From NCBI GenBank assembly GCA_022450045.1, contig JAKURD010000005.1, positions 98,024 to 162,023 on the forward strand: a stretch of DNA of 64,000 bases. The letters run 5' to 3'. The position numbers were made by a program, and so were the translations under genes. Shown piece after piece: positions 19,363 through 28,375 of the stretch; positions within the stretch are counted from its first letter, which is position 1; each line of letters starts with the position of its first letter. The stretch is from Gracilimonas sp. (GTDB lineage Bacteria; Bacteroidota; Rhodothermia; Balneolales; Balneolaceae). The notes below the pieces were generated by a model. The model was not told where the DNA came from. It saw only the letters and a program-made list of their open reading frames with translations, and searched no databases.

Positions 19363-20362
19363 TAATTCGTTTTTTTGCAAGTTCAACAGCCAAATTATAG
19401 GCTTCTTTAAATGAAGATGGATCGGCGATTCCTTTACCCGCAATATCAAAGGCCGTACCGTGATCCGGAGAAGTCCGAATGATCGGAAGTCCTGCAGTAA
19501 AATTAACCCCGCTTCCGAATGAAAGTAATTTGAACGGAGCCAGCCCCTGATCATGATACATAGCTAAAATAGCATCATGTTTGGTATGTAATTTCTGCCC
19601 GAAAAATGCATCGGCAGGAAAGGGGCCATGTAAGATAAGGTCTTGCTGTTGTTCCTTAATTTTGTTTAGGGCAGGCTTTATGATATCGATCTCTTCCATC
19701 CCGATCACTCCGCCATCACCTGCATGGGGATTGAGGCCAAACACAGCGATTTTTGGGTGAGAAATTCTGAAGTCATTTCTCAAACTATTTGCAAGGATAT
19801 TGATCTTTGTCTCTATGAGTTCTTTACTGATCTTTGAAGCAACCTTAGAAATTGGAATATGAGTTGTAACCAAAGCAACTCGTAGGTTTTCGCTTACCAA
19901 CATCATCAAAACGGAATCAGTCTCGGTTTTTGAGGCTAAGAATTCAGTATGACCGGGAATATCAAAGCCGGCCAGGTTCACCGCTTCTTTTGAAATTGGG
20001 GCAGTGACCATAGCATCTGTTCCGTCATTCAAACAAAGTTGTATACAATTTTCGATGGATTGCATGGCTACTTTACCACTTTGTGCGGACTGTATTCCGG
20101 GGGAGTGCTTAATGGTATTCGTTTTCAGTTCCAGAATATTGATCACACTGTTCTTTACTTCAGAAATTTCACGAATGAAATTATAATCGATTCCGGAAAA
20201 AGTGAATTCCTCAGCTCGTTCAATAACTTCCTTAGGCGAAATTATGATGGGTGTGGATCTGTAAAGATCAGCCTGCGCCAACGTTTTGAGAATAATCTCC
20301 GGTCCGATCCCGTTAAAATCACCAATAGAAACAGCTATGTGCGGAATTTTTCTTCTCTTCAT
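19343..20362 (-). CDS. pdxA: 4-hydroxythreonine-4-phosphate dehydrogenase
   Basis: 339 residues. Conserved PdxA features are visible: SIGDFNGIGPEIILK at the start, PGHTEFLA (zinc-binding His), GLNPHAGDGG, and MYHDQGLAPFKLLSFGSGVN near the end. It oxidises 4-phosphohydroxy-L-threonine on the DXP-dependent pyridoxal phosphate route. It follows the GWxTD gene by about 40 bp. Confidence 0.96.
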   Translation of the reverse strand: MKRRKIPHIAVSIGDFNGIGPEIILKTLAQADLYRSTPIIISPKEVIERAEEFTFSGIDYNFIREISEVKNSVINILELKTNTIKHSPGIQSAQSGKVAMQSIENCIQLCLNDGTDAMVTAPISKEAVNLAGFDIPGHTEFLASKTETDSVLMMLVSENLRVALVTTHIPISKVASKISKELIETKINILANSLRNDFRISHPKIAVFGLNPHAGDGGVIGMEEIDIIKPALNKIKEQQQDLILHGPFPADAFFGQKLHTKHDAILAMYHDQGLAPFKLLSFGSGVNFTAGLPIIRTSPDHGTAFDIAGKGIADPSSFKEAYNLAVELAKKRISEDRTN

Positions 20363-20402
20363 AACAGCAGAAACTACAGCTTAAAAGGAGTAATTCACAG
20401 TG

Positions 20403-21776
20403 TCATCGGGTTCCTACTAAAACAAAGTCGCCAAAGCCGGTACTTGCTTCAAATACAAAGGTTCGATCAGAATATTTCCAAATTTCCCGAGTCTTTCCGT
20501 TTGGAGGGAAAATGCGCTCTTTTTCATTTGGCGGACCGTATTTGATATAGACCTCACCCTGATCATTTTCATGGCCCATTGGGTTTTCCTGGCTTCCAAA
20601 TTCCTTAAAAGCATAATCGATTCTTTGATAATATTCAGCCATAAGTTCATTGTAAACGGTATTGGGAGTAGGGTCTCTTTGTTCCCAGAATTCCCTGAAT
20701 TTTCGTTCTCTTTCCTCTTCGTTTCCTCTCTTTATCCGTTCTAATTCATTCTTAGAGAGGATGTATTTGAGCATATCGATGGATATGTTCAGATTGTATA
20801 GGCTGGCTGGCATATCTGGCCAATAGGTACGGAACAGATATCGGACAACGGGTTTTTCTTCACCGTCTTTTGTTAGGGTAAGAAGGTAAGGGGCACTTTC
20901 AAATTGAGATGCAGGGATCTGAACCAGAGCATAGGTAAAAGGATGACCACCCTGAATCAATCTCAGGGAAGGGTTTTCTTTTTTATGGAGTTCTATGGTT
21001 GAATTCGAGTGAACATCACCTTCTTTAAGCTCATAAGAAAAAACATTTGACCCGGAGGTGGTATCATTCTTGGAAATATTCGTGTTATTGACTTTTAAAT
21101 TATAATCAGCTGAAGGATCATAATGCGGAATGCGGACTAAAGCGTGAAAGTCTTCTCCAAATAAGACATTATTCTGCATATTCATCAACCTAAGTGATGT
21201 TATATTGGCACCTGAATTGACCTCCTTGATCAAATATACCTCACCGGTATCCTTTTTATTCAGATCTGGAACCGTAATATTTCTTCGCTGGGTATTCCGT
21301 TCAGAAACTTCCTGCATCATAGAAAGCTGGAGCATGAAATTATAGGTACCTGGGGCAAGCTGCATGCTTAATGCTCCGGATGCATATTTTTCTTTGGATT
21401 GCGTTTCCTCAAAGTTGGCAGTAAATAAGGTATCCCGCCAGGTATCACGTGCAACTGAATTAGCGGAGGGCTGCTGGCGCCGCTTTAACTTTCCCTCAAA
21501 AATTTCAGCATTAAGCCGGATAGTAGAATAAAATTCAGCTTCTTCAGGCGTATTGATATCATTCCCGGAAATTCGTTTAAAAGGAATAAAATCGTTATTG
21601 AACCTGAAAATGAACGCAAGGGTGGAGTTCCCGTTGTCTCCGGGAAGAATAATATTGTCAATGAAAATAGTGGGGCTCTCAGCACGATTTACCAACTGCG
21701 GATAAGAAACTCGCTGGGCGATTAAAGAAGTTGAGATTCCTACAAAAAGAAGCAAAGCTAAAATTCTTTTACTCAT
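20403..21776 (-). CDS. GWxTD-domain secreted protein
   Basis: 457 residues with a signal peptide (LALLLFVGISTSLIAQ). The C-terminal part, from FREFWEQRDPTPNTVYNELMAEYYQRIDYA to GEVYIKYGPPNE and IWKYSDRTFVFE, is the GWxTD domain of Bacteroidota and relatives. The eponymous motif is replaced here by GHENDQG. Family function is unknown; it is probably periplasmic or surface. It lies upstream of pdxA on the same strand. Confidence 0.8.
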   Translation of the reverse strand: MSKRILALLLFVGISTSLIAQRVSYPQLVNRAESPTIFIDNIILPGDNGNSTLAFIFRFNNDFIPFKRISGNDINTPEEAEFYSTIRLNAEIFEGKLKRRQQPSANSVARDTWRDTLFTANFEETQSKEKYASGALSMQLAPGTYNFMLQLSMMQEVSERNTQRRNITVPDLNKKDTGEVYLIKEVNSGANITSLRLMNMQNNVLFGEDFHALVRIPHYDPSADYNLKVNNTNISKNDTTSGSNVFSYELKEGDVHSNSTIELHKKENPSLRLIQGGHPFTYALVQIPASQFESAPYLLTLTKDGEEKPVVRYLFRTYWPDMPASLYNLNISIDMLKYILSKNELERIKRGNEEERERKFREFWEQRDPTPNTVYNELMAEYYQRIDYAFKEFGSQENPMGHENDQGEVYIKYGPPNEKERIFPPNGKTREIWKYSDRTFVFEASTGFGDFVLVGTR

Positions 21777-21889
21777 AAAGATCGTTTTTTTGAATGAATT
21801 AAATCAATATCGGGGTTTACACAATAAATATAATCCCTATTTTCAACGCATCATTTCAAACAAGAGTATTAAGATAAAAAAATCGGTTT

Positions 21890-23521
21890 ATGAGTAACAC
21901 TTCCGGAAGCGATACCAAACATTGGCTACATCAGTTAATCGAAGAATTTGGAAAAATTGAAGGTGAGATAAAACTCGGAGGCGGTCAAAAACGCATCGAC
22001 AAAGAACACGGGAAAGGCAAATTAACGGCCCGTGAACGCGTTGAACGCCTTACGGATGAAGATTCACGTTTTTACGAGTTAGGCCTTTGGGCCGGTTACG
22101 AAATGTATGAGGAGCAGGGCGGATGTCCTTCCGGGGGAGTGATCACCGGTATTGGAGAGGTAAGCGGGCGAAAATGTATGATCGTTGCCAATGACGCTAC
22201 TGTTAAAGCCGGGGCATGGTTTCCGATCACTGCAAAGAAGAATTTGAGAGCGCAGGAGATTGCGATTGAAAACCATATTCCCCTCATTTATCTGGTTGAT
22301 TCAGCGGGTGTCTTTTTACCCATGCAGGATGAGATCTTCCCGGATAAAGACCATTTTGGTCGGATGTTCAGAAACAACGCCGTGATTTCAGCCAAAGGAA
22401 TTCCACAAATCGCGGCCATAATGGGAAGTTGTGTTGCCGGTGGAGCATACCTGCCCATCATGAGTGATGAAGCGTTGATTGTGGATGGTACAGGAAGCGT
22501 CTTTCTTGCCGGGAGTTACCTCGTTAAGGCGGCCATCGGAGAGGATGTGGATAATGAAACCCTGGGCGGTGCTACAACTCATACCGAGATCTCAGGAGTT
22601 ACGGATTATAAGATGGAAGATGATGAAGAATGCCTTGCCACTATCCGCGATCTAATAGATAAATTAGGACCTTTTGACAAGGCAGGATTTAATCGCAAAG
22701 AAGCCAAAGAACCCAAGCGGCCGGCAAGTGATGTGTTTGAGATTCTCCCGGAGGCACGCACCAGTCCGTATGACATGAATGACTTGTTGGAGTGTATTGT
22801 GGATGAAGACAGCTTCACAGAATTCAAAAAGGGATATGGACAAACACTGCTTACCGGTTATGCACGTATCGATGGGTGGAGTGTGGGTATTGTGGCCAAT
22901 CAGCGTACGGTGAGTAGAACCAAGAAAGGAGAGATGCAGATCGGCGGTGTGATCTACTCCGACAGTGCCGACAAAGCCGCCCGTTTTATCATGAACTGCA
23001 ACCAAAAGAAAATACCATTGATCTTTTTCCAGGATGTCTCCGGATTTATGATCGGTAAGCGAAGCGAACACGGAGGTATCATCAAAGATGGAGCCAAAAT
23101 GGTAAATGCTATGAGCAACAGCACGGTCCCCAAGATCACCATTGTGGTTGGGAACAGCTATGGGGCCGGAAATTACGCCATGTGCGGGCGTGCCTATGAT
23201 CCGAGATTCATGTATGCCTGGCCAACAGCCAAGATCGCTGTTATGAGCGGGGCTTCCGCTTCCAAGACACTGATGCAGATTCAGGTGGCCTCCATGAAGA
23301 AAAAAGGCAAAAAGGTTAGCGAAGAAGAACAGAAAGAGATCATGAAAAAGATGAGTGACCGTTACGACCGCCAAACCGATGTTCGCTATGCTGCTTCCCG
23401 CTTATGGGTTGATGGCATTATTAATCCTATCGAAACCAGGGAGCGAATTTCAAAAGCCATTGAATGCGCAAATTTAAATCCTGAGATCGAGGAATTTAAA
23501 ACGGGAGTAATGCAAACATAA
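21890..23521 (+). CDS. Acyl-CoA carboxylase beta subunit (methylcrotonyl-CoA carboxylase-like)
   Basis: 543 residues of the carboxyltransferase family. It has GGGQKRIDKEHGKGKLTARERVE at the N-terminus, a first oxyanion region (GSCVAGGAYLPIMSDEALI), and a second (VGNSYGAGNYAMCGRAYDPRFMYAWP). VANDATVKAGAWFPITAKKNLRAQEIA and YLVDSAGVFLPMQDEIFPDKDHFGR match 3-methylcrotonyl-CoA carboxylase beta closely. That would place it in leucine breakdown, but propionyl-type use cannot be excluded. No alpha (biotin) subunit is adjacent. A strong terminator follows. Confidence 0.9.
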   Translation: MSNTSGSDTKHWLHQLIEEFGKIEGEIKLGGGQKRIDKEHGKGKLTARERVERLTDEDSRFYELGLWAGYEMYEEQGGCPSGGVITGIGEVSGRKCMIVANDATVKAGAWFPITAKKNLRAQEIAIENHIPLIYLVDSAGVFLPMQDEIFPDKDHFGRMFRNNAVISAKGIPQIAAIMGSCVAGGAYLPIMSDEALIVDGTGSVFLAGSYLVKAAIGEDVDNETLGGATTHTEISGVTDYKMEDDEECLATIRDLIDKLGPFDKAGFNRKEAKEPKRPASDVFEILPEARTSPYDMNDLLECIVDEDSFTEFKKGYGQTLLTGYARIDGWSVGIVANQRTVSRTKKGEMQIGGVIYSDSADKAARFIMNCNQKKIPLIFFQDVSGFMIGKRSEHGGIIKDGAKMVNAMSNSTVPKITIVVGNSYGAGNYAMCGRAYDPRFMYAWPTAKIAVMSGASASKTLMQIQVASMKKKGKKVSEEEQKEIMKKMSDRYDRQTDVRYAASRLWVDGIINPIETRERISKAIECANLNPEIEEFKTGVMQT

Positions 23522-23549
23522 GCGAAGTTGAATATTGAATTGAACAGGA

Positions 23550-23578
23550 AAGGGTGCCAATAAGGCACCCTTATTTTT
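23550..23578 (+). terminator. Intrinsic terminator after the carboxylase gene
   Basis: AAGGGTGCC (23550-23558) and GGCACCCTT (23564-23572) form a perfect 9-bp stem followed by TATTTTTA. Confidence 0.9.
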
Positions 23579-23607
23579 AGGGATTCACACATAACGGTTT
23601 TCAAGCC

Positions 23608-24111
23608 ATGAATTACGACCTTTATAAGCAACAAAATGTGATATTTCTTGGGGTGGAAGCAAGCTTTACGCTCATTGATTTCCTGATGTTCTTTTCCAGC
23701 TTTTTGCTGGGATTTATATTTGCGCTTTTCTTCCTGATCTTTGCTTTTGCCTTACTTCAAAAAATCTTCTCCAGATATGAATTTGAGTTCAATAAAGACG
23801 AATATACCATCACCAGATACTATCGGTTTTTCAATTATTTTCGTATAAGGCTGCAAACCATAAGTTTTGGAGATATAGATGAATTCCTGTTGTCCAATTT
23901 TGAAAGCGGTAAAGCTCTTTTCAGTAAAGGAATGAAATCAAAGGAATGGTTCACTTTAAACCTGATGACCAATAACGGCTACATTAGGTTAGTAAAATCG
24001 GAAGAGGAAGAGCTCGATCAACTCTACGAACTTTACCAAGAGCTGGAAGAAAAACTGGATATCTACTTCAAATTCAGGGTAGAATTTTTAGAGGGACCAG
24101 AAAGTCAGTAA
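23608..24111 (+). CDS. Membrane protein, PH-like cytoplasmic domain
   Basis: 167 residues. One long hydrophobic hairpin at about 18-52 (FTLIDFLMFFSSFLLGFIFALFFLIFAFALL) is followed by a domain of alternating strands (YEFEFNKDEYTITRYYRFF, LQTISFGDIDEFLLSNF). That arrangement resembles bacterial PH-like membrane proteins. No motif gives a function. It precedes recO by about 100 bp. Confidence 0.6.
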   Translation: MNYDLYKQQNVIFLGVEASFTLIDFLMFFSSFLLGFIFALFFLIFAFALLQKIFSRYEFEFNKDEYTITRYYRFFNYFRIRLQTISFGDIDEFLLSNFESGKALFSKGMKSKEWFTLNLMTNNGYIRLVKSEEEELDQLYELYQELEEKLDIYFKFRVEFLEGPESQ

Positions 24112-24207
24112 AGCATGTTTGTGACAATAATTTATGAGGCTTATGCCAAACCCTGAAAGTGAAAAAAATGTTTCTTTTGTCCTCTATCTGAGATATGTTC
24201 AATCATC

Positions 24208-24936
24208 ATGATCGTACACACCAAAGCCATAATTTTGCGCGTAATTGATTATCAGGAATCAAGTAAGATCCTGACGGTGCTGTCTGAAGAGCACGGAAAG
24301 ATCGCCCTTATCGCCAAAGGTGCTAAAAAGCCGAAGAATAAACTGGCCGGAATTTTGGAGACAGGGGCTGTTTTGGATGTAGTGTACTATTACAAACAAT
24401 CGAGAGGAGTACAAATCCTCACCGAAGCTTCCGTTCATTATTCCACCGACAGCTTTCGTAAAGATTTTGAACGAGCGGCAATATTATATTCTACGCTGGA
24501 GTTATTGAGTCAACTTACTCACGAGCATGAGGTCAACGAGCCGATCTTTATTTTTGCGCTGAATTTCATCCAATGGCTGGGGGATGCAGAGGAAACCTAT
24601 CCATCGGTATTCACGTATGTTCAGATCAGGCTGGCCGAAATAACCGGTATTGGCTTGGTAAGTGCATTAACCAGGATCCCTGAAATTGCCTATCTGAATA
24701 TTTCATCCGGCACTATTTCGGAACAACCTGAAGAGGAATTATCTTATAAATTAACTATAGCCCAAACTCGTTTTATGATTCTGGCTATGTCCGGTAAAAG
24801 TAAAAAGATATTTAATGCCGGATTAGAGAATGGAGAACTGAAGCAACTTGTTCACCATATAGACGTATATTTTAAATATCATATTGAAGGCTATCAGGAA
24901 AGAAGGTCGGATGCCATTTTTGAACAGATGTTGTAG
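24208..24936 (+). CDS. recO: DNA repair protein RecO
   Basis: 242 residues with the N-terminal OB-fold start (TKAIILRVIDYQESSKILTVLSEEHGKIALIAKGAKKPKNK), the linker GVQILTEASV and an all-helical C-terminal domain. RecO loads RecA on SSB-coated DNA with RecR. The usual zinc cysteines of some RecO are absent. It lies 9 bp before the degQ-like gene. Confidence 0.93.
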   Translation: MIVHTKAIILRVIDYQESSKILTVLSEEHGKIALIAKGAKKPKNKLAGILETGAVLDVVYYYKQSRGVQILTEASVHYSTDSFRKDFERAAILYSTLELLSQLTHEHEVNEPIFIFALNFIQWLGDAEETYPSVFTYVQIRLAEITGIGLVSALTRIPEIAYLNISSGTISEQPEEELSYKLTIAQTRFMILAMSGKSKKIFNAGLENGELKQLVHHIDVYFKYHIEGYQERRSDAIFEQML

Positions 24937-24945
24937 GTAAATACT

Positions 24946-26487
24946 ATGAAAAGGAAAGATCTAATTCTTACAGGGATATTGTTGGTCATGATCGGTATCA
25001 CAGCCGGAACTTTGATTGCCCTGTACACCATAAATGAAGAACTGGCTCCGTTGGCTGAAGTCCGAACCACAGAAATAACCCGCAGCAGTGAACCCTTAAT
25101 TTCTGATGAAGCCCTTGAAGGAGCGGATGCGCGTTTTCTCTTTAAGACGGTTGCCGAGGAAGTGACACCGACCGTTGTTTATATAGAAGCCATTGTTCCT
25201 ATCGAAGGGAAAGTGCCCAAAGATGAGCAACATGAGTTTGAGGATGAAGACGAAGAAAGTATCTGGGATCGTTTAATGCCCCGCCGGGCTAGAACAGTTG
25301 GCTCCGGTGTTTTGATCACTTCAGACGGCTACATCCTCACAAACAATCATGTTATTGATGGAGCTATAGATAAAGGTCTAAGAGTGGTTTTAAGTGATAA
25401 GCGGGAATACCCTGCCAGTGTAATAGGAGTTGACTCCAGCACTGATCTTGCAGTAATAAAGATCAACGGCTCTGACCTTCCTAAAGTAACCGTAGGCGAT
25501 TCGGAATCCCTTGATGTGGGTGAATGGGTGCTCGCTATAGGAAACCCATTTAGGTTGCGTTCTACAGTAACGGCAGGTATTGTAAGCGCACTCAGTCGGG
25601 ATGTGCAGATCATTAACGATCAGATGCGAATTGAGAGTTTTATTCAAACAGATGCCGCTATTAACAGGGGAAACAGCGGAGGCGCATTAGTTAATACAAG
25701 CGGACAGTTAGTTGGAATTAATACAGCCATTGCTTCACAAACGGGAACGTATCAGGGTTATGGGTTTGCTGTACCAAGTAATCTCGCTATTAAGGTAGCC
25801 AAGGACCTGATCGAGTACGGCCGGGTTCGCAGGGCTTTATTAGGAGTAACTATTGCCGGGGTTGACTATGACCGTGCTGTAGAAAAAGGAATGGAGACCG
25901 TACGCGGTGTTGAAATTTTAAATGTATCAGAGAACGGAGCTGCATTTGAATCCGGGATTAGGCCGGGAGATGTAGTGCTTAGGGTGAATGGGATCGAAGT
26001 GAATGAGGCTAATCAATTACAACAGCAGGTTGCAGTGTTAAGCCCGGGTGAAACAGTAAAGCTAAGCATTCTCAGAGAAGGTGAGATCATAGATAAAAAT
26101 GTCGCTTTAAAAATTTTGGAGCAAGAATCCATTCCTGAGATTTCTTCGTATGAACAACCTCTAATACCGGAAGAGATCCCTGAAGGGAATAACGATGGGG
26201 TGATGTATAAAGAATTTGAATCGGGATTTCGGATCATGGCATTAGCGACTCCTGAAGATGCCGAAAAATTTGATCTTTACGTGGATCGGGTGTACAGATA
26301 TTCCGAAGCCTGGAGCCGTGGTTTAAGAGCGGACCAACAAATTTTAAAAATACAAGGAGAAAAGGTTGAAGATCTTTCCGAATTGGAAGAACTTATACGT
26401 CGAAATTTAAATGAAAAAGGATCAGTGACACTTGAGATCGTTAACGAAGAAGGTGCTCATGGTTTTATAGAATTAAAACAGAATTAG
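24946..26487 (+). CDS. HtrA/DegQ-family periplasmic serine protease
   Basis: 513 residues. An uncleaved or cleaved N-terminal hydrophobic helix (LILTGILLVMIGITAGTLIALYTI) precedes the trypsin-like domain. The triad is visible: His in LTNNHVIDG, Asp in SSTDLAVIKI, Ser in RGNSGGALVN. Two PDZ domains follow (about 285-375 and 420-510). It is a Do/DegP-type quality-control protease of the periplasm. It abuts recO and the following lipoprotein gene, suggesting co-transcription. Confidence 0.93.
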   Translation: MKRKDLILTGILLVMIGITAGTLIALYTINEELAPLAEVRTTEITRSSEPLISDEALEGADARFLFKTVAEEVTPTVVYIEAIVPIEGKVPKDEQHEFEDEDEESIWDRLMPRRARTVGSGVLITSDGYILTNNHVIDGAIDKGLRVVLSDKREYPASVIGVDSSTDLAVIKINGSDLPKVTVGDSESLDVGEWVLAIGNPFRLRSTVTAGIVSALSRDVQIINDQMRIESFIQTDAAINRGNSGGALVNTSGQLVGINTAIASQTGTYQGYGFAVPSNLAIKVAKDLIEYGRVRRALLGVTIAGVDYDRAVEKGMETVRGVEILNVSENGAAFESGIRPGDVVLRVNGIEVNEANQLQQQVAVLSPGETVKLSILREGEIIDKNVALKILEQESIPEISSYEQPLIPEEIPEGNNDGVMYKEFESGFRIMALATPEDAEKFDLYVDRVYRYSEAWSRGLRADQQILKIQGEKVEDLSELEELIRRNLNEKGSVTLEIVNEEGAHGFIELKQN

Positions 26488-27018
26488 ATGCCACGAATTT
26501 TTAAAGGGTTTACTTTAGTATTTATAATTACAGCAGGTTTTTTAGGGTGCTCCACATCAGAACAAATAACAGCAGAAATCGAAGAATCTTCAGGCATTTT
26601 TCCAGATTGGTATGTTCAATCAGGATTTTCTGCAGACTCACTTTCCTTTCATAGCTTTGCAACAGCAGTATCATCGGATTCCATCATAGCTATGGCAAAC
26701 GCAGAATTACAGGCAAGGGTGAATTTGGAAAGCTACATTGCCACAAAATTAGAATCAGTTCGGGAACAACTTGAGGATACAGGTTCAGATATCGCCACTG
26801 ATACTGATTTCATTATTACCCTCCGAAACGCTCATAATGAAGTTCAGGAGAATGCTGTTCCGGGTAATAAGTCGGCGGCTAAAGAAGAGAGCTACTACCG
26901 GGGATTTTCCCAGGTTTCTATCACAAAAAAAGAATTGATGGGTCTCCTTGAATCCGGTTTCAGTGGAAAAACACGTTTTTGGAATGCAATCAAAAATTCA
27001 GAAGCACTTACTGATTAA
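26488..27018 (+). CDS. LPP20-like lipoprotein
   Basis: 176 residues with a lipobox (AGFLGCSTSE, Cys near 21). FPDWYVQSG, followed by a segment in which short helices alternate with strands (SFATAVSSDSIIAMANAELQARVNLESYIATKLES), resembles the LPP20 family, whose role is poorly known. It starts at the very base after the protease stop codon and ends one base inside the next gene, so the block is an operon. Confidence 0.65.
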   Translation: MPRIFKGFTLVFIITAGFLGCSTSEQITAEIEESSGIFPDWYVQSGFSADSLSFHSFATAVSSDSIIAMANAELQARVNLESYIATKLESVREQLEDTGSDIATDTDFIITLRNAHNEVQENAVPGNKSAAKEESYYRGFSQVSITKKELMGLLESGFSGKTRFWNAIKNSEALTD

Positions 27019-27416
27019 TGCATAGATTTGTACTGGCCACAATCTTGACAATGTTCATCCTCACTGTCGATGTAGCTGCTCAGCATCAAAATGATAAAAA
27101 GAATACAGTTAAAGTATCAATTTCAGCATCTTATCCTGAAGCTTCGATTCATGGCATTTATAGAACAGATAGTTCTAACGAGCGTTATCAGCAAAGTTCA
27201 GGTTTTGGAGTCTCCGTATCTTACAGCTATCGTTTAATGAATTTCTTAGGTGCAAAAGCCGGATTAGGGTATAACGTTATTTCCGGAGATGACGGGCATT
27301 TAACAGAAAATAGAAAAGTTTCTTTTTCTATTTATGATATTGACTTGGGGGTTAACTTTTTTGTTGCTCCGAACCGAATTCAGGGTCTTTATTGGTCCCA
27401 GCCCCGGGTTTAAAAC

Positions 27417-27433
27417 CTGCACTTTTAGTGCAG
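27417..27433. repeat. Left-end hairpin of the IS200-type element
   Basis: CTGCACT and AGTGCAG form a perfect 7-bp stem with a TTT loop. It shares the apex ACTTTYAGT with the right-end hairpins. Confidence 0.85.
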
Positions 27434-27478
27434 AACTTTAGTATTCCGAAAAAATCTAAAAGGTGGGATTATGGGATT

Positions 27479-27916
27479 ATGGAAAAAGGAATGCGAAGGG
27501 GCAGCCATACGGTAAGGCGGCTGACCTGTCATATAGTATGGGTAACAAAGTACAGATATCATGTTCTGGAAGGGGACATCAAGAAGCGATGTTGGGAGCT
27601 AATCATACAGGTGTGTGAAGGAGAAGAAGTTCAAATATTGAAGGGAGTAGTCAGTAAAGACCATATTCATATTCACATAGAGTATGCACCACGGGTATCG
27701 ATAAGCCATTTAGTGAAACGAATGAAAGGGCGCAGTTCACGGATTTTGCAAAAGGAGTTTCCATTACTTCAAAAAAGGTACTGGGGCAAGCATTTTTGGG
27801 CGACGGGCTATGGAGCCTGGAGCACCGGAAATATAACTGATGAGATGGTAGAGCAATACTTAGAGCACCATAGAAACAAAGAGGATGAAGATAACTCAGA
27901 TTTCATCTTGGAATGA
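27479..27916 (+). CDS. tnpA: IS200-family Y1 transposase TnpA
   Basis: 145 residues from ATG 27479. HIVWVTKYR is the typical start. The HUH pair sits in KDHIHIHIEY, and KRMKGRSSRILQKEFP and the catalytic tyrosine region ITDEMVEQYLEHH match IS200/IS605 TnpA. The reading frame is intact, so the element could be active if its ends are. An upstream in-frame start would lie in the end hairpin and is less likely. Confidence 0.92.
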   Translation: MEKGMRRGSHTVRRLTCHIVWVTKYRYHVLEGDIKKRCWELIIQVCEGEEVQILKGVVSKDHIHIHIEYAPRVSISHLVKRMKGRSSRILQKEFPLLQKRYWGKHFWATGYGAWSTGNITDEMVEQYLEHHRNKEDEDNSDFILE

Positions 27917-27921
27917 GAGGC

Positions 27922-27966
27922 GGGACTTTCAGTCCCAAACCAAACCTCTGCACTTTCAGTGCAGAG
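27922..27966. repeat. Right-end double hairpin of the IS200-type element
   Basis: Two perfect stems, GGGACT/AGTCCC and CTCTGCACT/AGTGCAGAG, each with a TTC loop. Their apex repeats the left end (ACTTTYAGT). Confidence 0.85.
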
Positions 27967-28375
27967 TGGTTTAGTTAAGTGTGGGATACCTTCATAGTTC
28001 TGCCACTTCAGAAAATAATGTCAATCCTGATGTTTTTGACACAAAACAGAATGGAGCAGGCAAGGGAGCTTATTTGGGTATAGCCAATCGGTTCATTATT
28101 AGTGAGCGGTCTAAATTAGAAATCGGTATTAGCGGGGTATTTAGAGAGCTGGATTTTGAAGGCTCTTCTCAATCATTTGCTGTGAAAAACCTTACCGGGA
28201 TAAGCCCGGTATTGAATATTAGCTATGTAATCACTTTTTAGGAAGTTCCATTCTTGTCTCCGTAGTAATAAACTGAAAACTAACATTTACAAAATTTAGA
28301 TTACCCTGCCTTTATTAAGAGTGAATTAATGCTGTTATTGATACCACTTAAATAATTAAAACCAGATTATCTGCT

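Larger units (their letters stand above)
27393..27980 (+). mobile_element. IS200/IS605-type insertion element
   Basis: A 588-bp block inside an outer-membrane protein gene. It carries a complete TnpA gene and hairpins at both ends. The left hairpin (27417-27433) is CTGCACT-TTT-AGTGCAG. The right ones (27922-27936 and 27946-27966) are GGGACT-TTC-AGTCCC and CTCTGCACT-TTC-AGTGCAGAG. The family excises and inserts single strands at hairpin ends without target duplication. The exact borders are inferred from restoration of the host frame and could be off by a few bases. Confidence 0.8.
27018..28241 (+). pseudogene. Outer-membrane beta-barrel protein gene split by an IS200-type insertion
   Basis: The 5' part (27018-27392) encodes a signal peptide and barrel strands up to FFVAPNRIQGLY. 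It then runs into the inserted element and stops at 27413 after a few foreign residues. The 3' part resumes at 27981 with GYLHSSATSENNV and ends in strands typical of a barrel C-terminus (GISPVLNISYVITF). Removing 27393-27980 (588 bp, a multiple of three) restores one frame of about 211 codons. No duplicated target is needed, as expected for IS200/IS605. The protein is probably non-functional as it stands. Confidence 0.8.

Noticed and set aside
22664-23374. A 236-codon minus-strand frame
   Set aside because: It is antisense to the conserved acyl-CoA carboxylase beta gene and has no recognisable motif.
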